Source: Antedon mediterranea
Taxonomy: Eukaryota; Echinodermata; Crinoidea; Comatulida; Antedonidae
Assembly (NCBI RefSeq): GCF_964355755.1
Contig: NC_092677.1
Coordinates: 27,746,101 to 27,810,100 of the forward strand
Length of the DNA: 64,000 nucleotides
Reading direction: 5' to 3'
Under the pieces are notes generated by a model, which did no database searches, was not told the origin of the DNA, and worked only from the letters and a program-made list of their open reading frames with translations. The position numbers were made by a program, and so were the translations under genes. Positions 50,528 through 61,540 of this stretch are shown here, piece by piece (the stretch's first letter is position 1; each line of letters opens with the position of its first letter).

Positions 50528-53162
50528 ATCTTCCCTACTTTTTAAATTTTTTTTTTTTGTAAATTGAATTCAATCCACACTAAATCAAACACAAAATACA
50601 GAAATCGTCGACGGCATAACAATAATATAACGGGCGATAATTTTTTTTCTTCAAAGCGAGGCTTTTATTCGAATAAATAATACGCGGGTATATAAAAAAT
50701 TAGGCAAATGAAATGAAATAATGCTAGCTATTATTAATATTTTACAGTTCATAAAGGTTTATTTTAATATTTCCAACCGTTAACAGTAGCAATAACTATC
50801 TAAATTTATATATTGATGAAAATATTATTATTATCATTTAATGTGTGTGTTTCTAGTTCACACTCAATTCACCAGGGACAAAAAGTAGTGAGCCCTCTAT
50901 CGGCAGCGAATCGTTTTTGCACACGAGACAGCGTTGACAATTACCCGGAAGCAACTTTGTTTTGAAAAGTAAATCTTAGGCTTTTGCAAACTGGCCAATT
51001 GGAACTTTTGGTTTTATTTACTAATGAATAATTCATGAAAACCTTTGACGAGGCATCTACGAACCACGTGATATTGTTTTTTAATCGACGAACCCATTAT
51101 ATTTGTGTGAAACAAGGGTGAATTACACCGATGTTTTTTAAACAATTTTAGGCTATTCGAATGTTAAAATTTTGTCTAATTTGTTGAGGCTGTAATAAAA
51201 CAACGCAATTTTTTTAGAAGGTGGGTTTTATAGTTTCTGAATATTTGATTTTTCAATAGTAGTTAATAAAAAAATCTCGTTGGGGTTATTTTTTATTTTT
51301 TTTTAATGGCTGCTTAAACATGTGCCTTCTTGGGTATTTCACTATATTGAAAATGGAACACATGGTTGTAGCTAAAATCATTTTTTACGCCATAAGATAA
51401 AAAATGTGATTTTGTAAATTAATAAGGGCAACATATAATATATAGGAAAGCTGTTTTAAATCATAAAACTCTACAAAGCCTCTTTGTTTTATTTATAAAT
51501 CAATATAGTCTAGGCCTAGTAATACAGTAGGAGAGCCAGGCTTTAGCCTATAATAGTGGGGTAGTGCGTGCATTATTGGCGCGTGTTCATTGTCAGGCGC
51601 GCGTTGTTTATAGGCCTAAGAAAATAAGAATAAATATACACATATAATTAAATAATGATTATTATTAATTGAATGTTTTGTTTTTTTTACAGACCCCAGA
51701 GGATTGTTCTACATACTTCAATACAAATAGCATTAAAGCAACAACAATTTCTTATGAGTCATATTAATTTACCTCTGGCATATAATGTCAAAAAGCACTA
51801 TTAATACTGTAATTATTGATATTTATAGATGTATTGCCAGAGACATTTATTTTTTAAAAACTTTAACTTATCCTAATTTACTTATTTAAAGGTTCAAGTG
51901 GCGGTTGGTTGTTGTGCAGTAGTTTAATAAAGTTTAAATGTACATTTCAAATCGGCAAATAAATAATGGTAATAGGCCTACTACAGTAATAGTAAATCTT
52001 TTGAAGATTAGGCTTAGTACAAAAAATGTTAGCTAAGTTCATGTAGAAAACTTGTTGTCTGATTTTTAAGGTGCAATTTGTGATAATATTAAAAGTTAAA
52101 ATGTTAATTGGTGTGTATTTGTATTTCATTTATTGCTCCATTATTATAATAAAAAGCAGGGAACCGTGAAATTTCATTTTAGCTCCGATAAAAAGTAAAC
52201 ATTTTCAGCATATACTTAAATCAATCATATGTTAGTGAAAGGTGACATTAACAGATTTATTATGAGATTACTAGTAAGCCTACTAGCTTTAGCTCTATTC
52301 ATAAAAATATGACATTATATACTGTGTACATTAATTAATTAGCCTAGGCCTAACTAATTGACTGATTTTTCAGTATTTTACCAAGTCAGCCGTTCAGGCA
52401 TGCAAACAGTCCCCACTTCACACTAATCTTCATAATTATAAGAAAAATGAAAGTTGAGCACTTTATTTTAAAATTTATATGCCCATATTATAAGATTCTG
52501 CATCATCCACTTAACAAGAACTAAAATTGAGAGCACAGTGATGGAGCGCATTTTCCGTCGTTCTCGTCGCCTAAGGAAACGAGTATTCCAGCCTTGCCGC
52601 GTATTCCTAGGCCTACGCGCACCGCACTTTCGCTCAAAATACACTATCTTCAACTCCTTATAGAATTTGTTTGAAAAATAACCCCAAGCTTATATTTGGA
52701 AATCTTTGAAAATGCATATAAGACTATATTATAGCGTTTTCAGAATTTCATTTAAAAATTGCAAATTAATGTTAGCTATTTTAACAAATTAGTTAGTTTT
52801 CACTTTTTTGTTTTCGCCGTATGACTCGCTTTGTTTACGTTTACACTTGGCTTAGACGTTTATCTTAGAATTCAAATAAATTAATCCATAATCAACTAAA
52901 ATTGCTATTGTTGTGGTTTTTGTTTAATATAAATGTTCTTTATTAACAGAAATAAATCAAACAACAATATAATTTAATATAAACCCGTTAAAAAGGAAAT
53001 TTAGACAGCCTATAAAACACGGACGTCAGAACTCGCGTCGCTCGAAATGCTCGTTAACTTTCTATTTATAGCCAATCGAAAAAGGCTCCGGCTAACTTAA
53101 ACAATGAAAACGGCTCTCGGAACACTTAATGTCCCATTTTCGCTGTTTGACGTGGATGTGAG
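50528..53162. other. Intergenic DNA between DHODH and the avidin gene
   Basis: AT-rich, with several 'taggcctac'-type motifs (for example near 51510, 51975, 52340 and 52610). Short open frames on both strands lack family signatures and splice support. Nothing else is recognised. Confidence 0.5.
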
Positions 53163-54451
53163 TTACATCTTCTTCCTTGTGAATTCATCTTGACCAACTC
53201 TGAAATATGAAAAATAAAATCCAACAATCTATTTCTATAATACATAATTATAAATAGTTAAAGCGTACACCACCAGTCGGTGTGCACGTGTAATCTGAAA
53301 AAATACATAGCATGCACTGGGCCTCCCGCGTGTCAATAAAGTACACGTTACTCTTGGTTGTATAATAAATAGGACAACTCAGTGTGTTGGAACATTTGCA
53401 ATTGTTCACGTTACCTGTTAGCCAACCAATCTTTGTTACAGGAGGTCACTTCACTCGTCAGAATCCAGGTGGTCTTTAGGAATTCCTTGCCGTCACAGAA
53501 AAAACATTGACCAGTCCAGCTAGTGGTCGAAGCTCCTTCATTCCAACTGACAGTAAAGCCAAATGTCCGATGTCGATCTCCTGGTGACGCTTGACCAAAG
53601 ATAGGAACGTGTCCTTCTCCTGGTAAAAAAAATGTTAGAATTATAATTATTTATTTATACATGTATAAGCTACTACGCATGCGCAAATAGTTTACCTACC
53701 TGCAGCCCCTTCTGTTGCTTCGACAGCAGTCAAATACTTGCCAGTCACGTGACCTTCTTCAGTGACATTCAAAATTATCTCTGATCCATGACGGTTGACC
53801 CATGTTCCCGGAAGGCTACAATCTAAGGCAGATAACCAGTAAAAAGAATTTCTAATAAATCAAGCTTCAGACGAGATAGGCTCTAATTAAGTAGTTGGAG
53901 GAAAATATGTAAACTGTCAGAAAAAACAGTTTTATTTATATTCCTTTTTGTTTTCTAAATTTGTCACTGACGACAACTGACCTCTTCTTCATTGTTGAAA
54001 GCTACAACTGACCTCTTCTTCATTAATGTTGAAGGCTACAACTGCTCCACTTACTCTAGCTTTTGAAATGCATCGGTCACTGGTGTGTGGTGCATCCACG
54101 TTAATAATAGTTTTTTACAATCTTATTTTTCAAAAACGTTTGTTACCTGAAATAAATTTGCCTATTTTATTCTTGGTCAAGTTTTCTTGTTCCTTTTCTG
54201 GCAAGTCAGTTGATGGTTCTTCTACGTCATTTATCTATAAAATTATGAATATATTTGAAGATCTTTTTCTGATTATGAAGCAGCGAAATGCGACGGGGCT
54301 TTTGGACCCATATGGGCGTCAATTTGTGTTTTTTTTATATACGAGTTGTAGAATTTCAAAAATGTTAAGATTTTAAAAAGTTTCTAATACTAACCTGACT
54401 GTTCTTAGCAAGTACACTGACTGCGAACATCAAGATGAGTGGTAGATACAT
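53163..54451 (-). CDS. Secreted avidin (biotin-binding protein), five exons, complete
   Basis: Avidins are extracellular beta-barrel proteins that bind biotin very tightly. Exons in order: 54395-54451, 54147-54234, 53700-53822, 53415-53619, 53163-53199 (510 nt, 169 residues). All borders are GT-AG and all phases agree. Exon 1 encodes the start ATG (54449-54451) and a signal peptide (MYLPLILMFAVSVLA). Exon 2 adds 29 acidic and lysine-rich residues that chicken avidin lacks. The avidin domain runs from about C50 to the end. Equivalents of chicken avidin biotin contacts: N58, S62, Y78, T80, T85, W115, W141 and W154 are kept, with SxT (S120, T122). Phe79 is Trp (W124) and Asn118 is Asp (D162), as in streptavidin. 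Thr38 is Glu (E83). The disulphide pair C4-C83 is matched by C50 and C128; C131 and C150 are additional. The C-terminal RVGQDEFTR matches avidin's RVGINIFTR. NxS/T sites occur at N37 and N67. Confidence 0.92.
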
Positions 54452-55125
54452 GATTTAATTACCGTAGTAGTTTCACGGAAAATAGACTTCTTGGTAGATA
54501 AAAACAGCGATGTTTGAATTGAACTTACACAATCAATCTGTTACCATATGGTACGATTCCTGTGGTGACCCGGTGTCAAGTTCTTTTTTCTAACTTGAGT
54601 TCATGAAAAGCACTGCTTGGTGGATCCAAGTTGAAATACAAGAAGAAGATGGAAATAGATGAAGTTCTAAAATGAATCTATAAGCCAGCATTTACGAAAA
54701 ATTGAGGTTGGAAGTATAATGGTGGAAGGATCGGGTTGGATCCAATAAAGTACAAGCATGTTATCAATCATAGAAAATGTTACTATTTAATACATATACC
54801 AGTACTGTACTACTGCTGTACATGGTAAAAGTTACTATACTTCCGTTTTCATGATTGTTTTACCATCTTGTCATGACTGACATGGTTTTGTTAACAGCGC
54901 ACTCTCAAATAAAATATACACAAACAAACTTTGAAATCGAATCATTTCAAAACATGTCACTGGTATGTTTTAAACCAAAATCCTTGCTTTCCTTAAAATT
55001 ATATACTTTAATTAACAACAAGCTAAAGTGAACTCATAAAAATAAATGGGCAATTCCAAAATTGTGCATGTAGTAATCGTGTCATCAAGTGAAACTTGTG
55101 AAAAGGTTTCATATAGCCAATAAAC
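54452..55125. other. Intergenic region between divergently transcribed avidin and transporter genes
   Basis: About 670 bp separate the two start codons, which point away from each other. The region should therefore hold both promoters. I see no strong TATA box or CpG-rich block, and nothing more can be supported. Confidence 0.45.
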
Positions 55126-57581
55126 ATGGAGGCGAACGTAGCATCCAGTTCACAAGCAGACAACAAAACTGATGCTGACAAGAAGACGAATAAAGATGAA
55201 GTTAGCCCTGTACATCTTGTACGCCAGCTAGGCATGGTAGCCTGCATCACCATGACAGTGGGTACAGTTATTGGATCTGGGATATTCATATCTCCAAAGG
55301 GAATATTGATGAATACAGGGAGCCTCGGAGCGTCTATGATTGTATGGGCTTTATGTGGCGTATTGGCAACATTAGGGGCTCTGAGTTACGGGGAGCTCGG
55401 GACGACTTTTACGAAATCAGGTGGCGATTACATCTATCTGATGGAGTCGTTTGGGCCTATGGTTGCTTTTATTCGTATCTGGACTTACCTCGTGTCTGTT
55501 AGGACAGGATCCAGTGCGGTTGTAGCTTTGACGGCTGCAACTTATCTCCATCGAGTTTTTCTACCAAATTGTGAAGAACTTCCATATATATCAGTACGAC
55601 TCATCGCTGTTGTTATCTTAGGTATGAGTAATAAACACGTCAATTGGAAGAAAAGAGTCACATTAAACTACGTTTAAAACGTTTATTCCAGTGTGTGGCT
55701 TGCTAAACAGTTTACTTATGGCAATCTCTAAAATTTAAAATGTAATCTACTCGATCCTTATTTTAATTAACAAGGCCATATAGATGGTGCTAGTGTTTAC
55801 CGACCGACCGACCAACCTACCAACTGACCGAAATTACTGAACATGTTTAAAAATGTTGAAATGTTTTAAAACAGTTATATTTTTTTAATTTACACGTGCG
55901 TAGCCTGTCACTTTTGACGTGCTTGTATAACGTAATTTCGAGTTGAAAAGTAAGTCAAGAAAACAGAAATCAGTCAAAAAGAGTACGCAATAACATTTAA
56001 CGCGCACTCATGGCAATTTTGTAAACGCTTAAAATTGCCTGAAACGTACTCTTATTTCATCGAAAATAAATTTTGAAAATTTTAAGCGCGCGTACGCATG
56101 CGTTACATGCGCTACGCACGTAATTGTATTGCCATATGATGATTTATGCCCTGAAATTTATGAGTACCAAATTGTATTTAATTGTGATTCATGGTTGTGA
56201 AGATATGATTACAAACGTGATTTCGTTAAATCGTGCGTAGACCGCGTAATTTTTTATTGCGCACCGTGAAAACATAACCACATCGATTCCTGGCCATAAG
56301 GAATATACTGTGAAAAATTGACTTAGCTAGATTAAACTGATATCAAGATAAGGTCAAAAAGCGATAAAACGCATAGTGATACCGGACCGACAGACCGACA
56401 GACCGACCGACATAGTGAACTATAGAGTCGCTTCCACGCGACTAAAATCGTTCTATCTTTATTATTATAACGTTAAAAAAAATCTTTTTTTTTCTCCAAA
56501 ATTGGGTTTTAGTGTTTATTTTCTACGTGAATTGTGTCAGCGTTCCGTTGACAACGCACCTTCAAGTGATACTAACAGTCGCAAAGGTTCTTGGGATAGC
56601 GCTCATCATATTAACTGGATTCGTTTTTATTTGTAAAGGTAAAGTTATATTTTGTTGTAATTGACCGTTTCTATCTACAGTTTATCATGTATGCATCATT
56701 TCTTTCTTACATTATTGACACTAGACTTGGCAATCATGAGCCCTTTCTCTTTCGAGGTTGTTTAATTTGCGTGAAAATCACAAAAATTACAAGAACTGAA
56801 AAATAAAGGTTTTATTGAAATCCTCTGGTGCATTAACGAAAATGTTTATTTCCGATTGTGTTTGAAACTGTCAATTCAAATGAACCGATCTTGGAACATT
56901 TCATTTCATTAGAGGGATGTTTGCTTCCGATTATGATTGAAACTGTCAATTCACACCGGTGCAATTCAAATGCTCCGATCTTGGAACACTTCATTTCATT
57001 AGAGGGATGTTTGCTTCCGATTATGTTTGAAACTGTCAATTCAAATGCTCCGATCTTGGAACAGTTCATTTCATTAGAGGGATGTTATGATTTTTTGTGT
57101 TTCAGGTCAAATACAGAATTTTGAAGATTCGTTTGAAAAGACGATTGACATCAAATGGCAGCAGATACCACTTGCATTTTATGCGGGTTTGTTCGCCTTC
57201 TCCGGATGGTATTTTAAAATTTATTTTGTAATCTATTTATTTATTTAACAACTACTTTATAGAGAATTACACAATCAGGTAAAAGAAAACCTGTTTTGCA
57301 TTGTAGTCCTGTCTTAAATACAAAAAAATCAGGAAAAAAATGTTAAATTTTTTGAAAAATGAGATCGATACCTAGCTTTGAATGAATTGTTGGGAATATT
57401 TCATTTCAGTTGGTAGGTTCTATTTTAGGGCCTGCAAATTTGACGGTGATTGAATAAAATATTTAATTGCAAATTCAAACATATTGTTAAAAAAACAAAC
57501 AAAAAATGTGGCATGGATCGTACGGTGCTTAAAAATCAAGGTGAAAATTGTATATGTATATGTATATGTATATGTATAAAT

Positions 57582-57619
<38 letters not shown>

Positions 57620-57622
57620 AAT

Positions 57623-57654
<32 letters not shown>

Positions 57655-57657
57655 AAT

Positions 57658-57689
<32 letters not shown>

Positions 57690-57692
57690 AAT

Positions 57693-57724
<32 letters not shown>

Positions 57725-57785
57725 AATTATGTATATGTATATGTATATGTATAAATTATGTATATGTATATGTATATGTATAAAT

Positions 57786-57817
<32 letters not shown>

Positions 57818-57820
57818 AAT

Positions 57821-57852
<32 letters not shown>

Positions 57853-57855
57853 AAT

Positions 57856-57893
<38 letters not shown>

Positions 57894-57896
57894 AAT

Positions 57897-57952
<56 letters not shown>

Positions 57953-57955
57953 AAT

Positions 57956-57999
<44 letters not shown>

Positions 58000-58002
58000 A
58001 AT

Positions 58003-58058
<56 letters not shown>

Positions 58059-58061
58059 AAT

Positions 58062-58099
<38 letters not shown>

Positions 58100-58102
58100 A
58101 AT

Positions 58103-58164
<62 letters not shown>

Positions 58165-58167
58165 AAT

Positions 58168-58211
<44 letters not shown>

Positions 58212-58214
58212 AAT

Positions 58215-58246
<32 letters not shown>

Positions 58247-58249
58247 AAT

Positions 58250-58281
<32 letters not shown>

Positions 58282-58284
58282 AAT

Positions 58285-58321
<37 letters not shown>

Positions 58322-60489
58322 GTATATGCTTATCAGGCTTTTTATTAAAGTATGAAATTGTACGTTGTTCTTATATTTTTTTAATTCATAGCTATTTTTA
58401 ATTGACAGGCAATACACACCCACTTTTGCTGAAGAAATTGTCCGACCAGCAAGGTGAGATATTACCTTTAGTAATCATGTTCATCCTAATTATAACAATA
58501 GTAGTCGCAATTATTCTAGTTTTTTCGTAATTTTTATCATCATTTTCTTAAGATTTAATCCGTTTTCTTTGCCACAGAACGTTACCTCTTTCCATCATCA
58601 TATCTATGGTAATTATCACTACTGTGTATCTAACAGCAAACGTCGGTTACTTTGTACTTTTGACACCAACGCAGTTACTGGATTCCGATGCAGTTGCACT
58701 GGTTAGTAATCTGTTACTATTCATCATTATCTTACTCATCATTACGTCATCATGGTTATTTTCTGAGCCGAAATAACTATCAGAATGGTAGTTAAAATTG
58801 ATTTATTACGTCATTATCTTCTTTCTTATATTCTGAGCCAAAACAACTATAAATTTAATTATTGTACCTAATTCATAATTTATTTATATTTCTTAGAGTT
58901 TTGCTCAGCAGGCGTTTGGAAGCTTTAGCTGGATCGTCTCGTTAGCCGTAGTATTGTCATGTATTGGAGCCATCAACGGAGGAATATTCAGTACCTCAAG
59001 GTATGGTTCATCAAAATAGATCTCTCTTTAATACTAATCGAATTTTAAAATAGCAATAAATTATACTATCTTTTTAATTTTCAGAATTATGTTTGTAGCC
59101 GCCAGGGAAGGTCATCTTCCCCACATTCTATCGATGATACAAATAGACAAGAAGACGCCACTACCGGCAGCCGCAGTCATAGTAAGAAACTAATTCATTA
59201 ACTTCATATTCGTCAATAGTTATCAGTCACGTAATTGGTCAGATGTTTTGCCCTACTCTGACGTAATTTGTACTTACTAAGTACATTGTGAATACTTGCG
59301 AACAAAATACGCAAGTAACTCTCGGGTGGGATTTTGTGATTTATAAAACAACACTCTGACGCAAAGCTACTCCTCAGTAGTTACAAACAATTATTCACGT
59401 ATTATTCCTTTTTGCCGAAAGCGCTCCGTTTCTGTATAGTATTTTAGAATCGAGATAAATTGATTTTTTTAAAACAATCTTTGTTTACAGTTGCCTATAA
59501 CCGTAATAATGGTGTGTGGTGAGAGTGTGTACGACCTGATCACCTACTTAAGTTTTACTCGTTGGCTGTTTGTCTCACTTTCTGTGGCAACGATTCCATA
59601 CTTTCGATGGAAACATCCAGAATGGGAAAGACCATTCAAGGTATAGTATCCAACTTTTGTGTTTTGTAATTTGTAAGTTATTCGCGTGTAATATTCGTGC
59701 AACATTCGAGGACTAGAGTAGGTGTACATGAGGTAATGTGTACTGGCATTTTATTACAAATGGTCGGAGTGGAACCATCTTGAAACATTACCACTGTATT
59801 AATTATGTGTTCGTTATTTGTTAAGGTACCTTTGTTCGTGCCAATCACGTTTACATCAGTCACATTGTTACTGGTTGTCATGTCACTCTATTCCTCACCA
59901 AGGCAGTGTGGGATAGGTTTTCTGATTCTTATTTCCGGTATACCAGTTTATTTAGTGGGAGTTCGATGGAAAAATAAACCAGACTGGGTTAACAACGCGA
60001 CGGGTGAGTTTATTGACTTCTTTACAACTTGTGCACCCCTTTTACACCACAAAATGACAAAATTAGTACCACCAATCAAATTACGTATCATGTAATTCTT
60101 CAGTGACGTCATAAAGTTGACATGCGTGTAGGCTACTTCTTAAATTGATTAATTTAAAATTAAATTATTATATTGAGTTTCTATTTGGGAAATTTATAAT
60201 ACTATTCTCATCAATTTAGAAAACTTATTAATTAAAGTTAGATAAAGTGAGTGCAGTAATACTTCTACATTTTGGAAAATGTCAAAATGCTACTATCAAT
60301 AACACTCATACAGCTAAATGACTGTATACTATTAATTAAAAGTACTTTATTAATTAATTAATCATTTAATTTATAATTAAAAACATCTGAAAACAATAAC
60401 CAAGCAATTTCGGTTTCTTTGCAGTAAAAATGACGATCTTCTTTCAAAAACTGTTTCTTGTGGTGAAACAAGAAACGAAGACGTACTGA
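55126..60489 (+). CDS. SLC7-family amino-acid transporter (heteromeric light-chain type), ten exons, complete
   Basis: Predicted 12-helix amino-acid exchanger of the LAT / b0,+ type. Such proteins usually work at the plasma membrane with an SLC3 heavy chain. Exons: 55126-55621, 56513-56638, 57106-57208, 58409-58453, 58578-58701, 58897-59000, 59085-59181, 59491-59640, 59826-60003, 60425-60489 (1488 nt, 495 residues). All borders are GT-AG and phases are continuous. The start is the first in-frame ATG before a hydrophilic, lysine-rich N-terminus. TM1 carries the substrate-binding GSGIF (50-54), followed by ISPKG. SYGELGTTFTKSGGDYIYLMES is TM3-like. Cys149 (PNCEE) sits where light chains form the disulphide with the heavy chain. 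TM6 has FAFSGW, but the usual YLNFVTEE after it is replaced by QYTPTFAEE. AAREGHLPHILSMI matches the conserved TM8-9 loop. The ninth exon ends with RWKNKPDW. Intron 1 holds a mobile element, intron 2 a tandem repeat and intron 3 a long microsatellite. Exact SLC7 subtype not assigned. Confidence 0.93.
55771..56443 (+). mobile_element. Dispersed element copy in intron 1 of the transporter gene
   Basis: Same family as 24320-25146. It starts 'caaggcca' and carries the 'aactgaccgaaattactgaac' segment and the GCGCGTACGC patch. It ends with the GACA/GACC run and 'cttccacgcgact'. It is about 670 bp long, with a shorter 5' tetranucleotide run than the satellite copies and a deletion in the 'gcgcgc' patch. 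It lies wholly within the intron and does not touch the splice sites. Confidence 0.8.
56851..57085. repeat. Tandem repeat in transporter intron 2, three copies of 75-90 bp
   Basis: 'gaaactgtcaattca' starts at 56864, 56939 and 57029. Each is followed by 'ccgatcttggaac' and 'tttcattagagggatgt'. The middle copy carries an extra 'caccggtgcaatt'. The repeat ends about 20 bases before the exon 3 acceptor (57105). Open frames through it on both strands result from the repeat, not from coding. Confidence 0.85.
57551..58328. repeat. Long interrupted hexanucleotide microsatellite (TATATG)n in transporter intron 3
   Basis: Roughly 780 bp of tandem TATATG, broken at irregular intervals by 'tataaattatg'. 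The runs between breaks hold about three to nine hexamers. The repeat lies between exon 3 (ends 57208) and exon 4 (starts 58409). Open frames here simply translate the hexamer. Confidence 0.95.
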
Positions 60490-61540
60490 AGGGTTAAGGA
60501 GATTTAAATAATTCAATTACGTTTACAGCATGACGTCATTATTTGCTTGCATGTTTTAATGATAGGTTTATGTATAGACATTATAACTGGTGTAATGGAT
60601 CATCATGTTCCCATTGTGAATAGTATTCTATAGTAAAGAACAGGTTGGCGGTAATAAGGACAGACAGAAAGGCAAGCAATGCGAACGCGACTAATTAATA
60701 ACAAGCTAACAAATATAAATATATATATACAGTTTACATTTACTGTAAAGCAATGGACCATAGTGCTTAGTTCTAAATAATGAAAACCAGTTTAACACCT
60801 CTACCTCAATAAAATACAACGCATCACGCATGTGCAGGAATTAGTGGCGTAGAAAAGTGTATTGCTCATACAGTGGACATATTATTATAGCATTTTCATT
60901 TAAGTTACCAAACATTGTTTAATGTATCAATTAGGAGATTAAATAAACATGCTTACGGGAAATTTTCAATTAGAGTGTTTGTTTTAATATTAACCCAGTC
61001 ACTAGAGGGCTAGAGGGAATCCAAAATAGTAATGTAATAATAATATGAAACGTGTGGAACACACAGTTTAAGGACAATCATGAAGCCCAACTGCATAAAT
61101 GATAAATGTTTCGACTATACTCAAGGAACAAAGAAGTTCTTCACAGTATAGAAAGATGATGATGAACAGGTTGATTTAAAATCTAGTAACAAAATTATTT
61201 GACGAGGAGAGATGCAGTGAAGTCGTCGCGAGATAAATACTAAAATGTCGACTATGTCGTACGAGCATTTAATTAATTTTAATTTGATTATCATTCAAAC
61301 CATTACAAGTCATTATTGCCCCCACTTAGAAACGTGCCTTACACAATAATTGCCAACTAAAGTTGATTATTGGTCAACTGAAGTTGATAAGTTACCAAGC
61401 GATAATTAATATCATAATGCAAACAACTAAAGTAAACGTAGAATATTGATGATAGCTAAGGCGTGTATACTTTGAACTCTGCTATGACATATCATACACA
61501 ACGTTTGGTGAAACAAGGAACATCCTAGTTGTGCATCAAT
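60490..61540. other. Intergenic spacer between the two transporter genes
   Basis: Contains possible poly(A) signals for the upstream gene (AATAAA at 60809 and 60942) and a TGACGTCA palindrome at about 60531. No other coding exon is recognised. The promoter of the downstream gene should lie toward the right end. Confidence 0.45.

Noticed and set aside
60650-60700. Another relic of the dispersed element ('gacagacagaaagg...gcgaacgcgactaa')
   Set aside because: Only the tetranucleotide run and a short GCGACT-type end are similar; there is no body sequence to support it.
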